From Mycobacterium genavense ATCC 51234 (lineage in GTDB: Bacteria; Actinomycetota; Actinomycetes; Mycobacteriales; Mycobacteriaceae): DNA of 64,000 nucleotides. The notes under the pieces are model-generated. The model saw only the letters and a list, made by a program, of their open reading frames with translations. It did no database searches and had not been told where the DNA came from. Positions 22,946-29,965 of this stretch are shown piece after piece; within the stretch, counting starts at the first letter, position 1; every line of letters begins with the position of its first letter. Both the position numbers and the translations under genes were made by a program. Location of the stretch: the NCBI RefSeq assembly GCF_000526915.1, contig NZ_JAGZ01000002.1:1-64000 (forward strand), read 5' to 3'.

Positions 22946-22993
22946 ACACTACACCTAGTGGGTGACAAGATGGGCAGATACAAGATGTTCTGA
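22946..22993 (-). promoter_or_regulatory. Tandem NrdR-like boxes upstream of nrdH
   Basis: Box 22946-22961, ACACTACACCTAGTGG, matches 12 of 16 positions of the NrdR consensus acaCwAtATaTwGtgt. Box 22978-22993, ATACAAGATGTTCTGA, matches 11. Their starts are exactly 32 bp apart, the same spacing as upstream of nrdF2. NrdR represses ribonucleotide reductase operons when dATP is plentiful, so both units should be co-regulated. Confidence 0.65.
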
Positions 22994-23149
22994 ATAACAA
23001 TTCTGAAATTCCCTGGTCGTAAGCGCTGTCGTGGCGCAACGCACCGGCGTGTCGCAAGTCACAAACCCGGCCCGGGACGTGCATGCGTCTCGGTATAGCA
23101 GGCGCCACCGACAGCCAGGGTGTCGTGGGCGCGCCCACCCGCCGCTAGC

Positions 23150-23177
23150 AAAGCCGCTAGCAGGAGCTGGCGGCTTT
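23150..23177 (-). terminator. Hairpin downstream of the FMN reductase gene
   Basis: AAAGCCGC-N12-GCGGCTTT forms an 8-bp perfect stem 64 nt past the stop of the FMN reductase gene. Mycobacterial terminators often lack a long T run, but the 12-nt loop is large, so the call is tentative. Confidence 0.35.
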
Positions 23178-23240
23178 GACTATTAACTTCTTCGAATGCT
23201 GCTGGTCACCGCGTGAGCGGCTTGTTTGATACCGCCAAAT

Positions 23241-23789
23241 TCAACCGACTTCGGCGGTGAGCTTGCCGACCGCGTCGCGTACATTGGCCACCAGCTCGGC
23301 GGGCGCCTTGCCCTCCAGGGTCGCGAACGGCACCGACAGCTTGATCGCCTCCACGATCCGCGCGCCGGCGATGCCGAACGACTTGCGGGTGTCGTCGTGC
23401 GCCCACACTCCGCCGTAGCGGCCGAAAGCCCCGCCTATCACCGCCAACGGCTTGTCCTTGAGCGCGCCGCTACCGAACGGGCGAGACAACCAGTCGATCG
23501 CATTCTTGACCAGTGCGGGGTAGCTGCCGTTGTACTCCGGCGTGACCACCAGCACCGCATCCGCCTCCGCCGCCGCGGCGCGCAAGGCAGCCACCGGGGC
23601 CAGCGGACCCGCCTCGGCGTTCATCGCGTCGTCGATTTCCTCGTTGTAGAAGGGCAGGTCGCCCAGCCCCTCGAACACGGTCACCGTGACGTCGTCGGGA
23701 GCCACCTCAGCCGCCAAATGCGCGATCTGGCGGTTTATCGATCCGGCACGCAAGCTGCCTACCAACGCCAAGACTTTGATCTCTGCCAC
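23241..23789 (-). CDS. NADPH-dependent FMN reductase-like protein
   Basis: A 182-residue flavodoxin-fold protein equivalent to Rv3054c. The phosphate-binding loop is LALVGSLRAGSINRQIA. The flavin-contact segment is VVTPEYNGSYPALVKNAIDW, characteristic of chromate/quinone reductases of the ChrR/YieF type, which use NAD(P)H and FMN to reduce quinones or xenobiotics. It diverges from the TetR gene at 23878, and a perfect inverted repeat lies between the two, so it is probably induced by a TetR ligand. Confidence 0.9.
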   Translation of the reverse strand: MAEIKVLALVGSLRAGSINRQIAHLAAEVAPDDVTVTVFEGLGDLPFYNEEIDDAMNAEAGPLAPVAALRAAAAEADAVLVVTPEYNGSYPALVKNAIDWLSRPFGSGALKDKPLAVIGGAFGRYGGVWAHDDTRKSFGIAGARIVEAIKLSVPFATLEGKAPAELVANVRDAVGKLTAEVG

Positions 23790-23834
23790 TGTGTCGTTTC
23801 CCTTCGGTTGATGGTCTACATCCTTCCACGCCTC

Positions 23835-23854
23835 AAACGGACTGTAGTCCGTTT
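23835..23854. promoter_or_regulatory. TetR-type operator (perfect inverted repeat)
   Basis: AAACGGAC-N4-GTCCGTTT is a perfect 8-bp inverted repeat. It is placed between the divergent FMN reductase gene (start 23789) and the TetR gene (start 23878), where the TetR protein could control both promoters. Confidence 0.7.
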
Positions 23855-23877
23855 TATTCCGGCCGCGTTAAAGTGCA

Positions 23878-24495
23878 GTGGTGAGCGGTGTCGAGAGGTT
23901 GGTCGAGCTGCCCGTGTCGGCCCCGCGGGAGCTGCCACCGGAACGCGGTGACGCCGCACGCAACCGCGAGCTGTTGCTCCGCGCGGCCCGGCACCTGGTC
24001 GCCCGGCGCGGGGCGGATGCGGTCACGATGGACGACGTCGCGGCGGCCGCCGGAGTCGGCAAGGGCACGCTGTTCCGCCGGTTCGGCAGCCGGGCCGGCC
24101 TGATGATGGTGCTGCTCGACGAGGACGAGCGCGCCAGCCAGCAGGCCTTCCTGTTCGGCCCGCCGCCGCTGGGGCCGGACGCACCGCCCATGGATCGACT
24201 GGTGGCCTTTGGCCGGGAGCGGCTGCGCTTCGCGCACACCCACCACGCGCTGCTGTCGGCGGCCAAGGGTGAGCCACTGACCCGCCACGTGGGCGCAGCG
24301 TCGGTGCAGCGCACCCATGTACGGGTGTTGTTGCAGACGGCCGGCACCAGCGGTGATCTCGACGTCCAGACCGATGCACTGCTGGCCCTGCTGGACGTGG
24401 ATTACGTTGAGCACCAACTCGATTACGGCGGCCACACCCTCGAGACCCTGGGCGATGCGTGGGAGAGCCTGGCGCGCAAGCTATGTGGGCGGTGA
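23878..24495 (+). CDS. TetR family transcriptional regulator
   Basis: A 205-residue regulator equivalent to Rv3055. The helix-turn-helix is TMDDVAAAAGVGKGTLFRRF, of the subgroup with RRFGSRAGLM after it. Two GTG codons in tandem (23878 and 23881) are possible starts. It is followed after 10 nt by dinB2, so the polymerase gene is probably read from the same promoter. The operator at 23835-23854 suggests self-regulation together with the divergent FMN reductase gene. Confidence 0.88.
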   Translation: MVSGVERLVELPVSAPRELPPERGDAARNRELLLRAARHLVARRGADAVTMDDVAAAAGVGKGTLFRRFGSRAGLMMVLLDEDERASQQAFLFGPPPLGPDAPPMDRLVAFGRERLRFAHTHHALLSAAKGEPLTRHVGAASVQRTHVRVLLQTAGTSGDLDVQTDALLALLDVDYVEHQLDYGGHTLETLGDAWESLARKLCGR

Positions 24496-24505
24496 TCTGA
24501 TCGAC

Positions 24506-25549
24506 ATGGCCGCGCCGACGTCGAACTGGGTTTTGCACGTCGATCTCGACCAATTCCTAGCCTCGGTCGAGCTGCGCCGCCATCCCGAGCTGGCCGGATT
24601 GCCCGTAATCGTCGGCGGCAACGGCGATCCCACCGAAGCCCGCAAGGTGGTCACCTGCGCCTCCTACCAAGCCCGCGAGTTCGGGGTGCACGCCGGCATG
24701 CCGCTGCGCACGGCCGCGCGACGCTGCCCGGACGCCACCTTTCTGCCGTCGGATCCGGCCGCCTACGACGAGGCCTCCGAGGCGGTGATGGGGCTGCTGC
24801 GCGATCTGAGGCACCCGGTCGAGGTGTGGGGCTGGAACGAAGCCTACGTGTCGGTGACGGCGGCCGACCCCACCGAGGGCGCGGAACAGATTCGCGCCGT
24901 TGTGTTTTCCGCAACCGGGCTGTCCTGCTCGGTGGGCATCAGCGATAACAAACAACGGGCCAAGGTGGCCACCGGCTTCGGGAAACCGGGCGGCGTCTTC
25001 ACGCTCACCGACGCGAACTGGATGGACGTGATGGCCGATCGTCCGGTCGACGCGTTGTGGGGTGTGTGTCCGAAGGCGGCGAAAAAGCTTGCGGCGCTGA
25101 ATATCACCACCGTACGGGAGCTGGCCCATAGCGATGCCGAGCTGCTGACGTCCACCTTCGGACCGCGCACCGGCCTGTGGCTGCTGCTGCTCGCCAAGGG
25201 CGGTGGCGACACGGAGGTCAGCGCCGAGCCATGGGTGCCGCGCTCGCGCAGCCATGTCGTCACGTTCCCGCGCGATCTCACCGATCGCACCAAAATGGAT
25301 TCGGCCGTAACAGGATTAGCGAGACGATCCCTGGAGGAAGTCACGGCGAACGGACGCGTCGTCACGCGGGTGGCGGTCACCGTACGCACGGCGACCTTCT
25401 ACACCCGCACCAAGATTCGCAAGCTGCCATCGCCTACGACCGATACCGACGCCATCGTCGCCGCAGCGCGCAACGTCCTGGATCTGTTCGAACTCGACCG
25501 TCCGGTCCGACTACTCGGTGTGCGACTCGAGTTGGTCATGCCGGCCTGA
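24506..25549 (+). CDS. dinB2: Y-family DNA polymerase DinB2 with Asn at a catalytic Asp position
   Basis: A 347-residue Y-family (Pol IV-like) polymerase equivalent to Rv3056. It includes the palm motif VLHVDLDQFLASVE (Asp13), fingers, the thumb helix-hairpin-helix around LNITTVRELAHSD, and a little-finger domain ending PVRLLGVRLEL. The ATG start lies 10 nt after the TetR stop. The second catalytic motif, normally Asp-Glu (WGWDEAY as I recall it in mycobacterial DinB2), here reads WGWNEAYVSV, with Asn111 encoded by AAC at 24836-24838; Glu112 is kept. Asp at this position binds both metal ions, so polymerisation should be severely reduced or lost. The rest of the frame is intact. DinB2 enzymes are error-prone and prone to ribonucleotide use. 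Confidence 0.9.
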   Translation: MAAPTSNWVLHVDLDQFLASVELRRHPELAGLPVIVGGNGDPTEARKVVTCASYQAREFGVHAGMPLRTAARRCPDATFLPSDPAAYDEASEAVMGLLRDLRHPVEVWGWNEAYVSVTAADPTEGAEQIRAVVFSATGLSCSVGISDNKQRAKVATGFGKPGGVFTLTDANWMDVMADRPVDALWGVCPKAAKKLAALNITTVRELAHSDAELLTSTFGPRTGLWLLLLAKGGGDTEVSAEPWVPRSRSHVVTFPRDLTDRTKMDSAVTGLARRSLEEVTANGRVVTRVAVTVRTATFYTRTKIRKLPSPTTDTDAIVAAARNVLDLFELDRPVRLLGVRLELVMPA

Positions 25550-25565
25550 GTGCGCCGGGCTGGAG

Positions 25566-26474
25566 CTAATTGCCCGCCTCCTCCTCAGGCCGCTGCGCGG
25601 CCCGCATCGTCGCCGGGCTGGGCCGAAGCGCCCGGGTGAAGATGACGTTCACCCGACGCATCACCACGCTGTAGGGCCACCAGGCCAGCCGCTTGAATGC
25701 GTACAGCGCCCGGATGTCCGACGACGTGTAGATGAGGTATCTGTTCTTGGCGACTCCGGCCAGGATCTTCTCGGCGGCCCGTTCCGGCGAGACCGCATGA
25801 CCGCTGAAACGGTCGACCCACCGGCTGACCCTGGGGTCTTCGCGGTCCACGCCGGCGATTTCGACCGTGTCGACCAGCGGTGTCTTCACGGCCCCGGGTA
25901 CTACCACCGAGACACCGATGCGGTGGGCTGCCAGATCGAAGCGCAACACCTCGGACAGGCCACGTAAGCCGTACTTGCTGGCGCTGTAGGCGGCATGCCA
26001 CGGCAGCGCGACGAGCCCGGCCGCCGACGACACGTTCACCACATGCCCGCCGCAGCGAGCCGCCACCATCGGGGGCACGAACGTCTCGATGACGTGGATC
26101 GGACCCATCAGATTGATCGCCACCATCTTGGTCCACTGCTCGTGACTGAGCCGGTCGACGGTCCCCCAGGCCGATACCCCGGCGATGTTCATCACGACAT
26201 CCATGCTCGGATGCGTGGCGTGGACGTCGGCTGCGAAGACCGCGACTTCGTCGTAGTCGGAGATGTCCAGCACCCGGTGCGCCGGCACCTGCGCCCCCAG
26301 CGCCCGGGCGTCGGCCACGGTTTGCGCAAGGCCGTCGGCGTCGCGATCCGTCAGAAACAACTCAGCCCCCTGCGTCGCCAGCCGCAACGCGGTAGCCCGG
26401 CCGATCCCGCTGGCCGCCCCCGTAATCAGGCTGCGCTTCCCCGCGTAATACCGCGCGGGTCCCCTCTGCGCCAT
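25566..26474 (-). CDS. Short-chain dehydrogenase/reductase
   Basis: A 302-residue SDR equivalent to Rv3057c. The cofactor site is SLITGAASGIGRATA, the structural motif is NIAGVSAWG, and the catalytic Ser-Tyr-Lys are in VNVSSAAGL and YSASKYGLRGL. The C-terminal extension with a Trp/Arg-rich segment (KRLAWWPYSVVMRRVN) may associate with the membrane. The substrate is unknown. It follows the TetR gene at 26511 on the same strand after 36 nt, so it probably belongs to that regulon. Confidence 0.9.
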   Translation of the reverse strand: MAQRGPARYYAGKRSLITGAASGIGRATALRLATQGAELFLTDRDADGLAQTVADARALGAQVPAHRVLDISDYDEVAVFAADVHATHPSMDVVMNIAGVSAWGTVDRLSHEQWTKMVAINLMGPIHVIETFVPPMVAARCGGHVVNVSSAAGLVALPWHAAYSASKYGLRGLSEVLRFDLAAHRIGVSVVVPGAVKTPLVDTVEIAGVDREDPRVSRWVDRFSGHAVSPERAAEKILAGVAKNRYLIYTSSDIRALYAFKRLAWWPYSVVMRRVNVIFTRALRPSPATMRAAQRPEEEAGN

Positions 26475-26510
26475 GGTGGTGACGATACCGCCGGTAACGG
26501 CTGGCCCGCG

Positions 26511-27167
26511 TTATCCGCGGCGGCCGCCCCACAACGAGTTCAGCCACAACTGCTCGAGCAGCCTGACGCGACGGTCGATGTCGTCGCCCCGGCCGATAAA
26601 CGCCGGGTCGCCGGTCAGCATCAGAGCGGTGGTGCCGGTCAGGGTGCGCACCAACGTGGGGATGTCATCGCTGATCGGATTGACGGTCCCGTCCTTCATC
26701 TCGGCGTCGACGATCGCGACGATCTCACCCACCACCACCTCGAACTGCTGCTCGAGAATGCCCCGGATCTCGACGTCGGTGTAGCGGGCGGCGTTACAGG
26801 CCGCCATCACCGGGTCGTTGTGGGCGTAGACGGCGGCGGCGCTGCCCACCATCCGCTTGGCGAACTGCTCGGGTGACTCGTCGGGCCGTCGGGGAGCGAA
26901 GAACTGCGTGAGTTCTTCGAGCTCCTGGGTGGCCTCGGCCACGATCTGCGCGAGCACCGCGTACTTGGAGTCGAAGTAGAAGTAAAAGCCGGATCGGCCC
27001 ACCCCGGCCCGGAGGCTGATGGTGCTGACCGACAGCTCCGCGAACGGCCGCTCCTGCAGCAGTTCCCGCACTGCCTGCATGATCGCTTGGCGCTGCTTGT
27101 CGCCGCGTCGCCGCGTGGCCGGCTCGCCCGGCTCCGCGTGGCTGCTCATCCCCTGACCTTGCACCAC
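26511..27167 (-). CDS. TetR family transcriptional regulator
   Basis: A 218-residue regulator equivalent to Rv3058c. The helix-turn-helix is SVSTISLRAGVGRSGFYFYF (about residues 45-64). Either the GTG at 27167 (GGAG about 8 nt upstream) or the ATG six codons later may be the start. It diverges from cyp136, and the 97-nt gap between them contains two inverted repeats, so it likely controls both cyp136 and its own operon with the SDR gene. Confidence 0.88.
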   Translation of the reverse strand: MVQGQGMSSHAEPGEPATRRRGDKQRQAIMQAVRELLQERPFAELSVSTISLRAGVGRSGFYFYFDSKYAVLAQIVAEATQELEELTQFFAPRRPDESPEQFAKRMVGSAAAVYAHNDPVMAACNAARYTDVEIRGILEQQFEVVVGEIVAIVDAEMKDGTVNPISDDIPTLVRTLTGTTALMLTGDPAFIGRGDDIDRRVRLLEQLWLNSLWGGRRG

Positions 27168-27185
27168 GCCGCTCCAAAAGCAAAC

Positions 27186-27237
27186 TTGACAGCCGTCAAC
27201 TTTTTCCCGAAGGATAGTGACAAGTGACGGATGTCAC
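27186..27237. promoter_or_regulatory. Inverted repeats in the TetR-cyp136 intergenic region
   Basis: TTGAC-N4-GTCAA at 27186-27199 and GTGAC-N11-GTCAC at 27217-27237 both lie between the divergent TetR gene and cyp136. The first is a compact TetR-like operator candidate; TTGAC may also serve as a -35 element. Confidence 0.4.
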
Positions 27238-27264
27238 CAGCCCTGGGTTCGCAAAGGAGCGTCC

Positions 27265-28746
27265 ATGCCCGCCACCATCAGCACGCCGCATTACCTGATC
27301 GACCAGGCAAAGCGCCGGTTCACGCCGTCGATCAACAACTTCCCCGGTATGGGGCTGATCGAACGCAAGCTGTTGAACACCCAGTTCCCCGAGCGGAAGC
27401 TCGCCGATCCACCGCCGGGCAGCGGCCTCAACGCGGCCGTCGGCGACGCGGGGCTCCCGGTGATCGGGCACATCATCGAGATGCTGCGGGGCGGACCCGA
27501 CTATTTGATGCACCTCTACAACACCAAGGGCCCGGTGGTTTTCGGGGACTCGCCGGTGCTGCCGGGCATCGCCGCCCTGGGCCCGGACGCCGCCCAGATC
27601 ATCTACTCCAACCGCAACAAGGACTACTCGCAGCAGGGCTGGGTGCCGGTGATCGGCCCGTTTTTCCACCGGGGCCTGATGCTGCTCGACTTCGAGGAGC
27701 ACATGTTCCACCGGCGGATCATGCAGGAGGCCTTCGTCCGCTCCCGGCTGGTCAGCTACGTCGAGCAGATGGACAAGGTCGTGTCGCAGACGGTCGCCAA
27801 CGACTGGGTGGCCAACGACGCGCGCTTCCTGCTCTACCCGGCGATGAAGACGCTCACGCTCGACATCGCGTCGATTGTGTTCATGGGTCACGAGCCGGGC
27901 ACCGACCACGAGCTGGTGACCAAGGTCAACAACGCGTTCGCGATCACCACGCGCGCGGGCAACGCGATCATCCGCACTTCGGTGCCGCCGTTCACCTGGT
28001 GGCGCGGACTCAAGGCGCGCGAGCTGCTGGAGAACTACTTCCGCGAGCGGGTCAAGGAACAGCGCGCCACCCAGGGCGACGACCTGCTGTCGGTGTTGTG
28101 CCGTACCGAAGACGAGGACGGCAACAAGTTCTCCGACGAGGACATCGTCAACCACATGATTTTTTTGATGATGGCCGCGCACGACACGTCGACGTCGACG
28201 GTGACGACGATGGCCTACAACCTGGCGCAACACCCGGAGTGGCAACAGCGCTGCCGCGAAGAATCCGACCGCCTCGGCGACGGCCCGGTCGACATCGAGT
28301 CGCTGGAGAAGCTGGAGTCACTCGACCTGGTGATGAACGAGTCGATCCGGCTGGTGACCCCGGTGCAGTGGGCCATGCGGCAGACGGTCCGCGACACCGA
28401 CCTGCTGGGCTACTACATCCCCAAGGGCACCAACGTCATCGCCTACCCGGGGATGAACCACCGGCTGCCCGAATTATGGACGGACCCACTGAAATTCGAC
28501 CCGGAGCGGTTCACCGAACCGCGCAACGAGCACAAGCGGCATCGCTATGCGTTCACGCCGTTCGGCGGCGGCGCCCACAAGTGCATCGGAATGACGTTCG
28601 GGCAGTTGGAGATCAAGACGATCCTGCACCGCCTGCTGCGCCGCTACCGGTTGGAGCCACCCCGCCCCGGCTACAAGTGCGAGTGGGACTACGGCGGCAT
28701 GCCGGTGCCGAAAGACGGCATGCCAATCATGTTGCGCCCACTGTGA
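27265..28746 (+). CDS. cyp136: Cytochrome P450 CYP136
   Basis: A 493-residue P450 equivalent to Rv3059. The I-helix oxygen-activation motif is AAHDTSTST, the K-helix ExxR is ESIR, and the haem-cysteine loop is FGGGAHKCIGMTFGQ. The ATG at 27265 has AAAGGAG 6 nt upstream. The sequence looks related to the CYP51/sterol-demethylase branch by overall pattern, but the natural substrate is unknown. It would need a ferredoxin and a reductase supplied elsewhere. The frame is intact, and the divergent TetR gene is the likely regulator. Confidence 0.93.
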   Translation: MPATISTPHYLIDQAKRRFTPSINNFPGMGLIERKLLNTQFPERKLADPPPGSGLNAAVGDAGLPVIGHIIEMLRGGPDYLMHLYNTKGPVVFGDSPVLPGIAALGPDAAQIIYSNRNKDYSQQGWVPVIGPFFHRGLMLLDFEEHMFHRRIMQEAFVRSRLVSYVEQMDKVVSQTVANDWVANDARFLLYPAMKTLTLDIASIVFMGHEPGTDHELVTKVNNAFAITTRAGNAIIRTSVPPFTWWRGLKARELLENYFRERVKEQRATQGDDLLSVLCRTEDEDGNKFSDEDIVNHMIFLMMAAHDTSTSTVTTMAYNLAQHPEWQQRCREESDRLGDGPVDIESLEKLESLDLVMNESIRLVTPVQWAMRQTVRDTDLLGYYIPKGTNVIAYPGMNHRLPELWTDPLKFDPERFTEPRNEHKRHRYAFTPFGGGAHKCIGMTFGQLEIKTILHRLLRRYRLEPPRPGYKCEWDYGGMPVPKDGMPIMLRPL

Positions 28747-28754
28747 GTTCGAGC

Positions 28755-29294
28755 TCAGGCCAGCAACCGGTTCGCGCACGCGATCAGCGCGCGTAACGCC
28801 GACTGCGTCGGATCCTCGGATAGGCCCACCGCCCATTCGGCATGCAGGCCGTCGCTGCCACAGATGAACGTGGCGGTGCACCCGTCCGAGGCCATCTGGT
28901 GGAATTTCAACGTCTCGATGGCGATCCCGCGCTCGTGCAGCATCGAGGTGAGTGCGGCGATCGGCCCGCTGGCCGCAGCGGTCGAGGTGCTGATGTGATC
29001 GCCGACGGCGATCATCGCCCGGAAATTGTGGGCTTGCGGACCGAGGCGTCCGGTGGGTCGCTCGGTGTCGGCGCACACCCATTGCCTTAGCCGCAGTGGG
29101 CCCGCGGCCTGGCCGTAGGTCGCCACGAAGTTTTCCCACGTCATCGCACCGGCCTGTTCGCGCAGGCCGCGCGGCAGGGCGACCCCGAAGCGCTCGCCAA
29201 ACCACGCGTTGGCGTCACGGCGGTGCGCAGCACTGCCCGGGGACGTGAGGTCCGGACGGTGATGGGGCCTGGATAACGGCTGTGTAAGAGGCAT
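28755..29294 (-). CDS. Stand-alone LeuA-type regulatory (allosteric dimerisation) domain protein
   Basis: A 179-residue protein that resembles only the C-terminal regulatory domain of 2-isopropylmalate synthase. Segments TWENFVATYGQAAGPLRLRQ, ASGPIAALTSMLHERGIAIE, FHQMASDGCTATFICGSDG and TQSALRALIACANRLL match the LeuA_dimer layout, where leucine binds in the full enzyme. There is no TIM-barrel catalytic domain and no room for one. It might act as a free amino-acid sensor, or modulate the genuine LeuA by mixed dimerisation; both are inference. It is a single gene, tail to tail with cyp136, with an unusual leader region upstream. Confidence 0.7.
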   Translation of the reverse strand: MPLTQPLSRPHHRPDLTSPGSAAHRRDANAWFGERFGVALPRGLREQAGAMTWENFVATYGQAAGPLRLRQWVCADTERPTGRLGPQAHNFRAMIAVGDHISTSTAAASGPIAALTSMLHERGIAIETLKFHQMASDGCTATFICGSDGLHAEWAVGLSEDPTQSALRALIACANRLLA

Positions 29295-29331
29295 TGTGTC
29301 GGTCTTCTCTGGTCGAAACGAGCGACCGACG

Positions 29332-29431
29332 GTAGTAGCTTCCGACCCACAGCGGGGGGTCGGTCTAAATCAGACCCCGCTGCGCGTGCTGGCTACTACG
29401 GCACTCTTGAGAAGACGTACGAGCGCGACAT
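29332..29431 (-). promoter_or_regulatory. Putative leader peptide and attenuator-like hairpins
   Basis: Upstream of the LeuA-domain gene, an 11-codon frame (29396-29431, MSRSYVFSRVP, start ATG) has GGAGG 4 nt before it. Its TAG stop falls inside one arm of an 8-bp inverted repeat (29332-29339 with 29392-29399). Between those arms is a GC-rich hairpin (29351-29357 with 29375-29381, AGCGGGG/CCCCGCT) with a smaller inner stem GGTCT-N5-AGACC. The nested, mutually exclusive stems around a translated short frame resemble ribosome-mediated attenuation. The peptide lacks Leu; it contains Tyr, Phe, two Val and a rare AGA codon. Confidence 0.4.
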
Positions 29432-29523
29432 TAGACCTCCAACCGGTCACGTGGCAAACCCTTTTCCTGCCAGGTTTACATGTGTCGAATAGCGGTTACC
29501 CCACTCGTCGCCTTGATCTCCGC

Positions 29524-29559
29524 ATGACCATGCTTTCGCCACATGACCATGCTTTCCCC
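29524..29559 (+). repeat. Short tandem direct repeat
   Basis: ATGACCATGCTTTC occurs at 29524 and again at 29543, each followed by a near-identical CSCC, giving two 19-bp units. They lie just upstream of the short frame at 29578. Purpose unknown. Confidence 0.7.
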
Positions 29560-29577
29560 AGATGAAAGGCATCGACA

Positions 29578-29757
29578 ATGACGTCGACGAGAATCGAGAG
29601 TGCCCGTGAGGCAACAGCCGTGGCGGTCGGGTTGGTCCAAGTACTCCTGGTGCCCGCGCGCTTTGCAGCTGCGTGGCGGAAAGTCGCAGCGGCCGAGGAC
29701 TTGCCGCCGCCGGCACCCAGGCGGCGAGCACCACTGCCGCGCCAGCCCGCAGCATGA
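29578..29757 (+). CDS. Short frame of doubtful coding value
   Basis: A 59-codon frame, MTSTRIESAREATAVAVGLV then a hydrophobic QVLLVPARF, with AAAGG upstream. The start resembles that of the lipoproteins at 29966 and 30250 (charged, then hydrophobic), but no lipobox follows. A different frame from about 29700 (AGTQAASTTAAPARSM, then NVLVVNGSSPAVAL) looks more protein-like, so this may be a frameshifted relict of a secreted protein. Evidence is weak. Confidence 0.2.
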   Translation: MTSTRIESAREATAVAVGLVQVLLVPARFAAAWRKVAAAEDLPPPAPRRRAPLPRQPAA

Positions 29758-29808
29758 CCGCGCCAAATGTGTTGGTAGTGAACGGATCGTCTCCGGCCGT
29801 AGCGCTGC

Positions 29809-29837
29809 GGCGCAACACCATTCAATGGTGTTGCGCC
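29809..29837. repeat. Near-perfect 29-bp palindrome
   Basis: GGCGCAACACCATT-C-AATGGTGTTGCGCC is a 14-bp perfect inverted repeat around a single base. It could be a protein-binding site, a terminator or the scar of an element. It sits between the short frame at 29578 and the lipoprotein gene, next to unusually AT-rich DNA. Confidence 0.75.
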
Positions 29838-29871
29838 AGTGCAAATATGACAAAACATGCGCCAAACCTTT

Positions 29872-29887
29872 TGTGAAGAAAATCACG
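29872..29887 (+). promoter_or_regulatory. CRP-like site upstream of the small lipoprotein
   Basis: TGTGA-AGAAAA-TCACG matches nine of ten conserved positions of the CRP/Crp-type consensus TGTGA-N6-TCACA. It lies about 80 nt before the ATG at 29966 in an AT-rich stretch. A cAMP-receptor-type regulator is a plausible but unproven binder. Confidence 0.4.
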
Positions 29888-29965
29888 AAATCTGATTTGC
29901 GCGCGCTTAACAGGGGGTACCTGTCGCTCGCAATGCCGTTGTCCACTCCTCGGAAAGGCAAGACG

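Larger units (their letters stand above)
22723..23240 (-). promoter_or_regulatory. nrdHIE upstream region (518 nt without a gene)
   Basis: This gap separates nrdH from the FMN reductase gene, both on the minus strand. It holds the two NrdR-like boxes at 22946-22993 and a hairpin at 23150-23177. The nrdH leader downstream of the boxes is about 220 nt, longer than usual, and I see no reading frame in it with coding character. Confidence 0.5.

Noticed and set aside
22764..23138. Minus-strand frame of 124 codons in the nrdH upstream region
   Set aside because: It overlaps the NrdR boxes, has no ribosome site, and shows Arg/Gly/Ser bias typical of random high-GC frames.
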